This document shows, piece after piece, positions 52,866 to 63,827 of a stretch of DNA of 64,000 nt. This stretch comes from Trissonchulus latispiculum (lineage: Eukaryota > Nematoda > Enoplea > Enoplida > Ironidae). The notes below the pieces were generated by a model. The model saw only the letters and a program-made list of their open reading frames with translations, did no database searches and had not been told where the DNA came from. The translations under genes were made by a program, and so were the position numbers. The first letter of the stretch is position 1. Each line of letters opens with the position of its first letter. Where the stretch lies: the NCBI GenBank assembly GCA_030248195.1, contig JASAND010020159.1:62001-126000 (forward strand), read 5' to 3'.

Positions 52866-55200
52866 TTGCCATCAATCCACAACACAGGCCTTCAGATATT
52901 CTTCTTCCATAACGTAGACACCACCTTGATACTGGTCGCCCATCGCTACACACCGCTTAATACGCATGGTAGCATTGAAAAACTGAATGAAGGGAACATG
53001 CGAGCCTTCATCAATCAGCAGCCACCCTGCATTCAAATTCTGATGATAGAGTCAATCCCAGAAGTAACATGACAGGTCAAACGTCCTTAAAATCACACTT
53101 TTATTGGAAACAATCTTTCTCAGTGTCAACTGTTCAGCTTGTTCCTCAAAGCGAGTTGGCACAGTCATGAATTCGATGATACTGCCAGTCAACCATTTAG
53201 ACTTCTTCGCTTCAAAGTTGGCACGGCTGGTAAGAATAGTCCAGTCAGAAGGCTTCAGGATTCTGGAGCCAATAGGGCCAGAGCAGCACAAACTGGATAT
53301 TTTCTCAGCAATGGTGTCAATTGCCGAGTTGATGACTGCTAGAATCACAATACAGCCGTCAGTGGCATTCCGAGACAACAGCTTGTGGACAATTGAGCCA
53401 GGACACTGCTTTTCCACTTCCAAGGGCTCCTTCAACAAAGATCTCAGTCTCATCGTCATTGAGCATGGTACCGATAATATCTTCGGCATAGTAATCATTA
53501 CCCTTTGATAGATCGCAAAAGCAATCTTCTGGACTTCTGGCACAGCATGATTCGAATTCAGCGAAATCAGTGTCTCTAGTATCCTCCAGACGGGTAAACA
53601 GATTTAGCAACAAAGCGTGGAATCTGTTGGCATAGAAATTGAGAGTTTCAGTCACTGCGACAGCAATGGAAAACTTCTTTTTAAGCGCCTTCATTTCCTT
53701 CAGGACTTTGACCACTGACACCTTGTAGGTGGTATTGTTCGCAACACCAGCTAACAAGCGGTGTATGCCTGACAGTTCATTCTCCGTCTTTCTGTATGCC
53801 TGCAAATCCGGGTTGTATGTGGACTTGGAGAGACTGTTCTGAGCTGTTCTTGGCCTGATCCACATCACAACTGGCTGTAAACGATTATCTATCGGCTGTA
53901 GTGTGTCTGAGAACACTGGACATATTTGGGATTTCAGCAAACATGATGGATACAAAATCCTTGTCTACCGTCACCGTGATGTTTTCCAAGATGAAATCAG
54001 CATATTCGTATTAACTACCAGTACACCGGAGACGGAGAACAAGATTTTCATTAGACGAAAGAAGCTTCTGCGAAGATACAGACAAGTTTGCAGAAACTTC
54101 AGTAGCAGTAACGGAGTACAACCGAAGCGCGATCCTGGATAACTCAGATGCTGAAACCAGGTTACAATAGCTGCAACAGTGAGCATCTCGAAGATATTTT
54201 CAGCACTGATGACAGGACGACATTCAAGCTCCGAACACGCTATCCATGGCCAAAAATGGGAACGTCATCGTGCTTTAATCCAACCCGTCGTGGCAGTACG
54301 AGGACAGAGACATTAAAATCATCAATTCTGAGGGAGTGGGTTTTGGAGGATGCACGGGTCCTCAGTTCAATCATTTCGTTCCGGATACGAAGGAAACTCT
54401 TATCCATTCTGATCAAGCTTTTGATGAAATAGCCACTGTACAACTGTACCGGTTTTGATTCGCCTGGTCTGCCTGATCCAGAGGAATCAGTTTCCATATT
54501 GACTGGAGTGATTGCTACAGCAGCACCAGGGCCATCATCAGTTCCGTCAAATTCCGGAGTAGTAGCCACCATTCTGATCTTTAGATATAAACCTGGCAGC
54601 ATTCAAATCACTATACTGAGTGAAGGAGGCATTATCAAATCTAGAGTTCTCCTTTGAGCAAAACGATGTGACAGCCGGTTGAAAGATACAGCAGTCAGTC
54701 CAGACAACACTGAATGGCAGGACAATACTGGAGAAACCGTTTTTTTTAAAGTACGGCTACCTATATAATCCAAGGTTTCAACAAAAGTACAAAACTGGAT
54801 TCCTTGGTTCCAGCATCCGAAATGAGTCGCGGAAAGTTCAAAGACAAATCGTTCCGAGCTATCAAGTAGCGTAGAAAGTCGATCACCTCCCATGATTGTA
54901 GCAGTTTGGACAGGACTTTTTGGATTGGGCTGGAATAGAGAAACAAACCTTCTCAGGTGGAAGATTAATGTTTCTGACACAAACAGCTTCAATTCTGACA
55001 GGTCCAGTGGGATTAATTTGCTGATAGATCCTAAATCGGCTATGTTGGATATCGAGGGTGTCGACACCAGCTAGATTCTCAGCAAGAACAGAAACATTCA
55101 CTCTGAATTCACAACGAGCCCCTCCATCTGCATCCGGGATCGCATAACGGAAGAAGCAACATGGGACAAAAGTATGGGAGAAGTAGCAGATAAAGTAGAC
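52866..55200 (-). pseudogene. Unrecognised frame-broken coding locus, 3' part
   Basis: A series of open segments with protein-like composition changes frame repeatedly: 55101-54883, 55067-54603, 54602-54240 (MLPGLYLKIRMVATTPEFDG...), 53955-53359 (helical, YRKTENELSGIHRLLAGVA, SGIHR...LKEMKALKKKFS), 53543-53052 and a last piece near 52960-52860 (CVAMGDQYQGGVYVMEEEYL). All lie on one strand, in line with the SGNH-like part upstream, so they are read as one long gene with indels. No family recognised. Introns could explain some breaks, but no convincing splice pairs were seen. Confidence 0.45.
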
Positions 55201-55211
55201 TGAGAGTTGCT

Positions 55212-56342
55212 TTAGGAAACTGAGGGGTTCAGCTTCAGCAGATCAAACTGACGAACAGAAGAGTCAACTTCCTCAAAGAAATGAAGACGAAACAGAAGGG
55301 ACGATGGGATTCTATGATTTCTACCCATAACGTGGTTAATCATAACTGCAGACAAATTCAAAGGAATTTGACAGATCTCACAGCAACAGCTATTCCTGAC
55401 ATTAGTCATACCAGCTACAGTGGCCACATCCATCCAATCACTGGGGCACTTGAGGTTGCCACCATTTTTCTTAGCGTCTGACAAAGGAAGGAGAGTACAA
55501 AGGAATCGGAAAATAAAGAAGTGATTTTTCCGGACATCATCGTCTGGAGCCCAGTTGGAGCCTTCCTTGACATAATAGCTTGAAGTCAAACTGAGCAAAA
55601 GTTCAAGACTAAAATTCAGAACGGAAAACGTAGCCTTGCGAGGGACCATCATCTTCGTAGTGCTAGTCTCAAGAAATGACACATGAACTGATAAAACTTT
55701 CGCAGCACCCGAGAAGCAGGATTCGTTCATATATTGGGACAGCAGATACGTATGTTTAAAATTGAGGAACAGACCTAGGTATAGAACCAATTGGGACAGA
55801 CCTATGTCATTGAGGTGGTAATTATCAGAGGTCAAGTAAGACCTTCGTTCAGAGAAGGCGTACAGTGGATGGAGACAAAGGCAGCTATTCAAGTTCTGTA
55901 GGATAGAATCACAACGTCGGTTGTTTTCCTGATACTTTGACATGGGAACTCTGGATCATTCACATAATCAGGAGGCATCCAGAATATGACAATAGGGATG
56001 TTTCGAACGATGTTTAGAACCTTTAGCTTTAGAAGATTTGTTTTATGCAGACTCAACCAATCCTTCAGCGCAAGACTGAATTTCATGACTAGTGCATCTG
56101 CCTAACAGTAGGTTCTTAACATCATTTATGCCAAGACAGATAACTAGACAATTGATTTCATCAATGGTATCAACAACGTCTGAGACAAAATTGGTTCTGT
56201 GGGCTTTGGTGATGGTCATGCCTTTCTCAGGATGAAAATCTCGACATTGTGATAAGAGTCTAGAGAATTGTTTCCTGCAATGGACAAGGATACTGTCGCC
56301 GAATATAACCAGCTTTCCCATACCGAGACTGCCAAAGAAGCC
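55212..56342 (-). pseudogene. SGNH/GDSL hydrolase-like domain with U1-type zinc finger, frame-broken
   Basis: After a good splice acceptor (TTGTTCTTGTTTCAG, exon from 56342) comes GMGKLVIFGDSILVHCRKQF (block I GDS), then NCLVICLGINDVKNLLLGR (block III GxND). A frame change near 56050 leads to RNIPIVIFWMPPDYVNDPEF. A second change near 55935 leads to SERRSYLTSDNYHLNDIGLSQ (block V, Asp-x-x-His). Together these are the conserved blocks of SGNH hydrolases, in order. Further on, CEICQIPLNLSAVMINHVMGRNH fits a U1/matrin-type zinc finger (C-x2-C-x12-H-x5-H). The frame ends at 55212. Two single-frame breaks mean it is a pseudogene or carries assembly indels. SGNH domains occur in some retroelement ORFs as well as host enzymes; no neighbour decides between these. 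Confidence 0.55.
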
Positions 56343-56418
56343 TGAAACAAGAACAAAAATTGAATCTAATTTAACAAATCCGTGTAGAATCTTGACTAGA
56401 ATTCGTTTGCGTCCTGCT

Positions 56419-56728
56419 GGGCATGATGGGCACCCGAAATTTTTTCATATCCGAATATCCGTCTACCTTGCCTTAACGGATATCCGGATATCTGGTCATC
56501 CGACTACTCAAAACTTAAGTTAAAGAAAATGTTTTCATTTAACAATTAAAATTTCATATTTCGTCGTACTTTGAATATCTGTCAACAAGCCAAGCTACTA
56601 ACTTGGTTTCAAAAACATTTTAGATAAATTTTTCAAAGCTCTCAAATTTTGCCTAAATGTGCTAATTTTTCATCTATTATTCTGAAATGTAAATCGAATA
56701 TTATCCGGATATCCAGTGCCCATCACTA
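56419..56728. mobile_element. hAT-like MITE with GGATATCC-rich ends
   Basis: The right end GTGCCCATCACTA is the complement of TAGTGATGGGCAC; the left end carries ATGATGGGCAC slightly altered. The flanks GTCCTGCT (56411-56418) and ATCCTGCT (56729-56736) agree at seven of eight bases. Repeats of ATATCCG/CGGATAT lie next to both ends, the layout seen at 2295-4934. Confidence 0.75.
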
Positions 56729-56997
56729 ATCCTGCTACAATATTCATTCATTTACGTTTCAGTTCTGAGTTCTGTTAGCAATTAGGCATAAATTCGCAGG
56801 TGATATGAATCCCGATTAAAGAAATTTTGCTAAACAGGAATCTGAGTTGCACGAATATGTGCTCCACGCAAGTATACCATCCGTAAATGTTTAATCCAGT
56901 GTTATTTCCCAGAATAATTCAGCGTGAAATATTTGAAATTACCACAAGAAATGAAACCCATCAAATAAGGAGACTGTGAAATAGTGAGCTGCTCAAT

Positions 56998-57660
56998 GGA
57001 TCTTTTCCACAATCCCCCCTCAATATAATCTGGTTAGATTGGGGGTTATTGGGTGATCCAAATGCGGTCATATTTGGGGGAAGCTGTTACCTGAGACTCA
57101 GTAATTTTAAAAATTCATAAAATTTTAAATTTTTTAAAATTTTAAAAATTTATAAAATTTTAAATTTTTTAATATTTTAAAATTTTTAAAATTTTATAAT
57201 TTTTGAATTTTTCTAAAATTTTCTGATAGATTAGATGATGCTGAGCATTTTTCCTTCTTGCAGCAACATCTGAAAATGCTTCCTGCGATCTCTACAGCGG
57301 CTCTAACTGTAAAGATCAAAGAAAATTGCCGCCAACAATAGGCACACGATTACTGCAGTATACGGCGTTTTCCTTTGATCTTTACAGTTAGAGCCACTGT
57401 AGAGATCGCAGGAAGCATTTTCAGATGTTGCTGCCAGAAGGAAAAATGCTCAGCACCATCGAATCTATCAGAAACTGTTAAAAAAGTCAAAAATTTTGAA
57501 ATTTTAATAATTTTAAAATTTAAAAAAATTTAAAATTATTGAAATTTTTGTAATCACTAAGCCTCAGGTAACACCTTCCCAAAATATAAACGCATTTGGA
57601 TCACCCAGTAACCCCCAATCCAACCAGTTCGTATTGAGGGGGGGATTGTGGAAAAGATCC
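56998..57660. mobile_element. Foldback (long palindrome) element, 663 bp
   Basis: Two arms of about 310 bp are inverted copies around a loop near 57330-57360. The ends are GGATCTTTTCCACAATCCCC and its complement. A 6-bp direct repeat CTCAAT flanks it (56992-56997 and 57661-57666). Within the arms, the segment containing TCTAACTGTAAAGATCAAAG is almost perfectly paired, while the AT-rich part is looser. Confidence 0.85.
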
Positions 57661-57666
57661 CTCAAT

Positions 57667-58745
57667 TCCTCTACTAAAGGTTCTACAATCATATCATATC
57701 AGCAATGGTAAATTTTCACAATAAGTTATATTACCTATATACATATATACACTAGATAGAGGAGATAAAGATGGCAGATGATGGAAGGGAATGCTAGATC
57801 CTTGTTAGTATGCAGCCCCAGAGAAATCCAAAACAGCTGAAGCCTATAACAAGACAAATGAAAACAAGACTCCATACCTTGCACAATGAATGAAAACGTA
57901 TATTGTATATTTTACATGAAAACATACGCATATGTCGATCAAGATAAGAAAGCAAGCAGCAACAACCCATTATATCTGACCTCCAATTACCTAAATACAA
58001 ACCGCCCGTTGGTTAAATTTTAAATGTCGTTGAGTAGAAGCACTTTAGCTCAGTATAGGACAGCTGAACGGGAAACTTATAAACGACGCTAAAAAATCGA
58101 AAGCGGACCCAGCGTTTCAAACGCACTAATTTACTAAACTTATCTAATAATGTCAGTAGTAGTTATACTGCAAAATACCAGTAGACAGTCAAGGCTCTCC
58201 ATGCAGGGTACCAGAAAATCAGCTTTTGCACAGAAGGTCCGCTTTTTTACAGCTCGTACATGCGCGGGCGTGGGAGGATGCGAAAATTCAAGGAAATAGC
58301 AACACACATCACATATTCAAATTTTCCGCAAAAGGGCAGATACATTTCCACTCTCCTTCGCTCTCTTCGCTGCGTGAATCGCTTCGAAACGATTTTCTTT
58401 GCTGCCGCGCGGTCCCCCTTAATCAGCGTGCACCTCGCACACTCTCAGTAAACAAATGCGCATAAATAAGTACGTAGTAGTACTGCGCAATAAGCTCTGC
58501 CTGTCAAGTGTTTCATTATCAAATCACCATCAAAACATCCTGTGATTTTTGTTCAATTATTGCTGAAACTGACAGCTTATTCAGAATCTGAAACCAAAAG
58601 CAAAACAAAACGGTGAATACTGTAGTAGACTGCTAACGCTCAAAGTAAAATATCGCAGCAACTTCAGATTTGTGCTGACTCTTGTCTTATCGTAATGTTA
58701 TCAAATGTTGAGTAAAGGTGTATAAATAAGTGGCGCACTGGGAAA
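57667..58745. other. Intergenic, no gene recognised
   Basis: Short ORFs only, no convincing coding or repeat signal. Confidence 0.45.
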
Positions 58746-58970
58746 TTGATGATTTTTCCAATCTTTCTTCTCATGGCAAGATTGATTGGTTCCGTTGAAA
58801 ATTTTGATGCCTCAGCAGAAAAATGGTCTGCATATGTAGAGAGGAAGAACAGTTGTTTTATTGCAAATGATATCGAAAATGACAAAGAAGAAAGCCACCT
58901 TCTTGGCTACTGTTGGTGCACAAACTTACAGTTTATTGCAGAATTTGTATGCACCAGTGAAGCCCAGTGA
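58746..58970 (+). pseudogene. Gypsy-lineage-2 Gag N-terminal fragment
   Basis: VENFDASAEKWSAYVERKNSCFIANDIE matches the start of gag in K02A2.6-like gypsy elements. A frame change near 58895 is followed by ATFLATVGAQTYSLLQNLYAPV, then a stop. Most of gag, including the knuckles, is deleted before the protease. Confidence 0.7.
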
Positions 58971-58992
58971 AAAAACATAGTGAAATCTTGGC

Positions 58993-59408
58993 TATGCATT
59001 TGGATACTGGTGCTTCCGTTTCGGTTCTTCAAAAGTCTGGGAAGAACGGTTTCAAAACTATGAGTTGGAACCAGCGAATGTAATGTTAAAGGACTACAAT
59101 GGGAGGACGGTTGCGGTAGTTGGGACGATTCGGGTTTGTGCGACCTACTGTGGTAGATTGTACAACAATTTACCACTAATAGTTGCGCCATCTACGGGGC
59201 CACCCTTGTTTGGTAGGAACTGGATGCAGAAAATCAATCTGAACTCTGACATTCTGCATTCAGTTCATTCTCTACAATCTAGTTCCGACACTACTTCAAC
59301 GGCAGATAAGTGCACAAAGGAATCTAAGAAACCGCTAAAGTCTGATATTACCATGGATACAAATAAAGAGTTGAAACGTTTGATTGAACAATATTCAGAA
59401 CTGTTTGA
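58993..59408 (+). pseudogene. Gypsy-lineage-2 protease and start of RT linker
   Basis: MHLDTGASVSVLQKS is the aspartic protease active site. Downstream, VVGTIRVCATYCGRLYNNLPLIV and GPPLFGRNWMQKIN are typical for the gypsy protease-RT junction. The frame shifts near 59060, and the segment ends at ELFEAG, where the hAT-like element is inserted. Confidence 0.75.
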
Positions 59409-59410
59409 AG

Positions 59411-60895
59411 CAGGGTTTTTTGCGTCCAGATGTATGTCTGGACGCAAAGTTTCTTATCTGGACGCAACGAAATTTTAACGGGACGCAAGCTAGACGCAAC
59501 ATTATTTCGGGAGAAAATTCAGTTTTGTAAGAGTAAAAACTTTAAATGTTTCCAGTACCATTTTTTCCGTTTTTTCCAAAAATTTCTTCGAGTTCTGGGG
59601 GCTCCGCCCCCAGACCCCTGGTGTTTGCCACTTTGTCGTGGAATGCCAAGGTGCAAGATCATGTCTCAATGTTATTTGTTAAGTCGTTGTCCACCTGTAT
59701 CCATAGATCTTTTTGAACTCGCAAATTTCACATCAATAAGTAAAATAACATTACAATGTGCATAACCGGGAACATTTGAGTTTTTAACACATTTTTGATG
59801 AATAATACTACACCACGCATACACGCTGCAATTTACGCAAAGAACGAAATAGCATTGATGCTTTAGTTAGATGTAACAGATACCAAATTAATTCTTTTCA
59901 ACATTTTTATTACGGATTTATTCCTAATTGCAAAAAAATCTCGAACTTCTGGGGGGCTCCGCCCCCCAGACCCCCCGCTGATCTTTTACACTGACCTTTT
60001 GAGGAATCAGTAATTCTCAGAGTTTTGAAAATGGACTTTGTGTTTTCATATTTACTACCTTTCTTCTTAGTGACTACCTTTCTTCTTAGTGATATTAATT
60101 TAATAACTATTTCATTAATTTTTAATACCGTAATTAGTTTATCTATAACATTGAAACATCAGAATAATGTGTGTCAATACAATCGAAAATTACGCACAAA
60201 ATGCGTTAGATGCGACAGACGCTAAATTAATCTTTTTAAACATTTCCATTACGGATTCAATCCGTAATTGCCAAAAATCTCCAGCTTCTGGGGGGATCCG
60301 CCCCCCAGACCCCCCAGTACTCGCTTTCCATACTGTTTTCAGGGATCAGTAGTTCTCAGAGTTTTTGAAACTGAATGTATGTTTGATATTTACTACCATT
60401 TTCTCAATGCTATTCCTAAATATTTCATTAATTTTTAATACTTTAGTTAATAGTTTAACTATGTATGACATTGAAATATCGGAATGTGTGTCAATAATAT
60501 TGAAAATTACTCAAGGTATTGCGTTAGATGCAACAGGTGCCAAATAAAATCTTTTTAAGCATTTCCATTGCGGATTATTCTGGAATTGCAAAAAAATTCT
60601 TCAACTTCTGGGGGGCGGAACCCCCCAGACCCCCCGAAGTGTACATTAACCTCATCGCTGTTCTGTAGGTACCTTTGTATTCCTGCTTTAATGTTAAGCA
60701 GCATCAACTTTCTAAATAGTCTAACTAGTGTTACACTAAAGAAATTATCAAAATTTTTATAACTAAATCAATTTTTTGTACAGAAAACACGATAAAACAA
60801 AAATTCTACTTGGACGCAAAATATCTTAACCGGACGCAACTTAAACTTAGCGGGACGCAAGGTTGACGCAAATCCGAAAACCAAAAAAAACCCTG
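59411..60895. mobile_element. hAT-like element with GGACGCAA repeats and internal tandem units
   Basis: Ends CAGGGTTTTTTGCGTCC and, on the right, AAAAAAAACCCTG, with a perfect 8-bp duplication GTTTGAAG (59403-59410 and 60896-60903). GGACGCAA-type repeats lie just inside both ends. Four GC-hairpins of the form CTGGGGGG-NN-CCGCCCCCCAG start at 59595, 59949, 60288 and 60608, each in a tandem unit of about 320-354 bp with a conserved ATTACGGATT/TAATTGCAAAAA lead. No transposase. Confidence 0.88.
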
Positions 60896-60903
60896 GTTTG
60901 AAG

Positions 60904-61239
60904 ACAAGCTAGGGTGTCTAGTTGCCCCCAAAACATCCATTAAACTCAAAGATGGATCCAAACCTAAGTTTTTCAAAGCACGGCCTGTGACATACGGTTT
61001 GAAAGAAGGTATAGAAAAATCCCTTGCAAGAGATGAACAAGATGGCATCCTAGAAAGAATAGATCACTCTGATTGAGCTGTCCCAATACTCCCCGTTAAC
61101 AAACCAGATGGTAGCGTAAGGGTTTGCGCAGTCTTTAAAGTAACTCTGATCTGAATCCCTGTTTGGATGTGGATCAATACCCCATTCCACGTCCTGATGA
61201 TTTGTTTCATCAACTTTGGCAGGGAACTAAATTCTCTAA
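60904..61239 (+). pseudogene. Gypsy-lineage-2 RT, N-terminal part
   Basis: After the insertion the frame resumes with DKLGCLVAPKTSIKLKDGSKP and KFFKARPVTYGLKEGIEKSL, then VPILPVNKPDGSVRVCA. There is a stop within DHSD*AVP near 61076 and a frame slip near 61138. It ends at QGTKFS, where the Harbinger-like element splits the LDL motif codon. Confidence 0.75.
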
Positions 61240-62017
61240 AGGCCAGTTTACACTACCAGACTTTCATCAGACCAGATTTGCACCAAACTCAAGTCTGGTG
61301 AAAAAATTTCACCAAACTTATACTTTACACTATCAGACTTGACACGCCAAACATTCACCAGATATTGTCCAGACTTCGGACAAACTTTGAGAGGGATCCA
61401 ATCACATTTCGAAAAAATTGAGCGCCAAGCTTAAAAACATTGGGTGAATCCATTTGTGAATACTATCTCACATTTCCATAGGAATATTCAAGCGTGAAAC
61501 TAACCTTCTGAGGGAATCTATCTCAGTTGAACAGTGACTAGCCCCACCTGTGCGATATCTATAGCATGATAAACATTTCACTCATTCAAAATAATTTCAA
61601 AATATGAATATCAGAATTGCTTGAAATGGATGAATCGGTTATTGTTTGAAAGAATTCTTGTACAGAGCATTTCTGAAATTTCTTCAGTTGTCCAAATAGC
61701 CATAATGTATGTAACAACCTTTGCGCAACGAAACTGACCCAGCAAACCATACTGAACTACGAAAAGCAATCAATTATAGAGACTCTATGGCAGTCAGGTC
61801 ACGTGTTTTTATGCGAATTCTGATTGGTTGTATTTACCAGACATCAGGTGAAAATTGCCACCAGACCAAACTGAGTTTGGAAGTCTGTTGGAGGTCTGGC
61901 AGAAGTCTGGTCGAAGTTTGGTCTCACTTTACACTACCAGATGTTCACGAAACTTCCACCAGACTTGAGTTTGGTGCAAGTCTGGTCTGGTCAAAGTCTG
62001 GTAGTGTAAACTGGCCT
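61240..62017. mobile_element. PIF/Harbinger-like element (copy D) inside gypsy RT
   Basis: Begins AGGCCAGTTTACACTACCAG and ends with the complement CTGGTAGTGTAAACTGGCCT. TAA is duplicated (61237-61239 and 62018-62020). Removing the element and one TAA joins FSK to LDLARAYNQI in frame, so the pre-insertion site is known. Subterminal repeats are CAGACTT/AAGTCTGG, different from copies A-C. 778 bp, no transposase. Confidence 0.9.
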
Positions 62018-62164
62018 TAAGCTTGATTTGGCTCGAGCATACAACCAAATCTAGTTAGATTGATACAGTCAGAATCTGTGTGTAATTAACACCCACAAAG
62101 GTCTATTTAAATATAAGAGAGTTCCTTTTGGAATATCTAGTGCCCCTGCGATTTTCAACAAAAA

Positions 62165-62701
62165 ATGGATATGATGCTGAATCAATGCAGTGGCTGTGCC
62201 TGGTTTTTTGATGACATAGTGGTCACCGGAAAAACCGATAAAGAACATTTGGATAATTTGAAGACCGTATTTAATGTTTTAAAGCAAAACGGTGCCCTTT
62301 TGAATTTGCCTAAAAGTGTTTTCTTCCAGCCCTCGATTGTCTATATGGGACTGCGGGTTGATGGAAGTGGGATCAGTCCAGTTGACAGTAAGGTTCAGGC
62401 TATTAAAATGATGCCTGCACCTCAAAATGCCAGTGAATTGAAGTCTTTCCTTGGGAAAGAGAACTTTTACGGTACACTGCTTCCTGGGGTTAGTCAAATG
62501 GCAAAACAACGTTATGAACTGTTAAAGAAAAATGTACACTGGGTTTGGACACAACAACACCAGGAAAGTTTTGAACGTCTGAAAAAAGAATTAACTTCTG
62601 ATAAAGTTAGGATTCCGTATGATCCCAAGATAGCTCTAGTCCTATCATGTGACGCTTCAACAACTGGGGTTGGAGCTATTCTTTCCCCACAGATTTCCTG
62701 A
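62165..62701 (+). pseudogene. Gypsy-lineage-2 RT catalytic part and RNase H start
   Basis: CAWFFDDIVVTGKTDKEHLDNL holds the catalytic DD box, then LNLPKSVFFQPSIVYMGLRVD, SELKSFLGKENFYGTLLPG (thumb) and the RNase H motif LVLSCDASTTGVGAILS. It ends at a TGA at 62699. The preceding bases (62030-62160) are the same domain with stops. Confidence 0.85.
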
Positions 62702-62960
62702 CGGCAAGGAAAAGCTAATTGCAGCGGCTTCAAAGCTTCTCAGTGACCAAGAAATTAAGGTGTCACAGATAGAAAAAGAAGCTTTCAGCATAATTTACGG
62801 ATTAAAGAAGTTTTACATCCACCTTTATGGCAGATATTTCACTTTGGTAACTGATAATAAGCCACTAAGCAAAATCTTCCTTCCATGTACAGAACTGCCC
62901 AGATATGCAATGCAAAGATTACAACGTTGGGCAATTATGCTGACAGGTTTTATGATGTAG
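62649..62960 (+). pseudogene. Gypsy-lineage-2 RNase H
   Basis: After a shift near 62690 the frame continues DGKEKLIAAASKLLSDQEIKVSQIEKEAFSI and FTLVTDNKPLSKIFL, then the tail NADCLSS in another frame near 62990. No integrase follows. Confidence 0.8.
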
Positions 62961-63084
62961 AGTTTTGGAGGTCCGAAAAGCATGGTAACGCTGATTGCCT
63001 CAGTAGTGCGTCTGTCAAAAGATTCTGATCCCGACTATCGACCCACAATCACGCTTTCCAAGGGGCTAAAAACGCGTCATTAAA

Positions 63085-63310
63085 AATCGCAGGCAAAAAA
63101 ATTTGATCAAAATTGAACAACTTTCCTGTCTCGCCACGAAAATTCACAGGAAAGAAATTTTAATCAATTCAAATAGAATGGATTCCTGTTCGAACACAAA
63201 GAATCCCAGGAAAAAAAATTTGATAAAATGAAATTGACTCGAATCATGCCGCTCGGGGAAAAATCACAGGAATAAAAAATCGGTTAAATCTAAACAAATA
63301 ATCTAAACCA
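63085..63310. repeat. Degenerate minisatellite, about 60-bp unit (block 1)
   Basis: About four units, each with a CACAGGAAAAAAATTTGAT-like core followed by about 40 more variable bases often containing TTCCTGTCGCTC. Spacing between cores is 58-60 bp. Confidence 0.65.
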
Positions 63311-63827
63311 GAAGAAACGAAAATATTGCGCTGACTCTGATGTCAATAATCTCTAACAACCCTAATTCCGCGGAATTCTAGAAATAAATTTAGTTGTTAA
63401 TTTAATGTTCAGATCCTGTAGGCATTAGATTTAAGCTGGAAATGTGGCGGCTTCATTTTTCGGTACTAGCGGGCACAAAACGATAGCAGCAAATCCTGGA
63501 CGCACCAAAAAAGCTGTGAATTTAAGTTAAATTCATTTTAATATAAAGATAAAACAGAAAAAATTAACTAAAACTGTGCTCGCCACGTAAGATGAACTAA
63601 TAGAATAACGCGCTGGGCGTGCACCTGTGTGGTTTATCGATGCTAAAGGTACCATTTGTACTTCAAATTTCTCCTTCTTCGACGAAAGACGACAAGCATT
63701 AACTTTCTTTGGCACAAATTCCTGTAAATGCTTGAAGTCAGTGCGGCATTATGAAACAATCCACAGCAAATCGCCCAATTCCATATATATTTACCCAAGT
63801 CCATGGAATGATATGTTTTCGCGAATC
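63311..63827. other. Spacer between two minisatellite blocks, no gene seen
   Basis: Unique-looking sequence with short ORFs and no recognised domain. It may be an insertion that split one array. Confidence 0.4.

Larger units (their letters stand above)
58746..62995 (+). mobile_element. Second Ty3/gypsy lineage, truncated and twice interrupted
   Basis: In order: gag N-terminus (58780-58975), protease (about 58993-59240), RT (61080-61240, resuming 62018-62450) and RNase H (62560-62990). It is cut by a hAT-like element (59411-60895) and a Harbinger-like element (61240-62017). No integrase and no LTR were seen. Motifs differ clearly from the element at 30-47 kb and resemble the K02A2.6-like gypsy group. 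Confidence 0.8.

Noticed and set aside
57794..58000. 68-codon hydrophobic minus-strand ORF
   Set aside because: Isolated, low-information composition, no supporting context.
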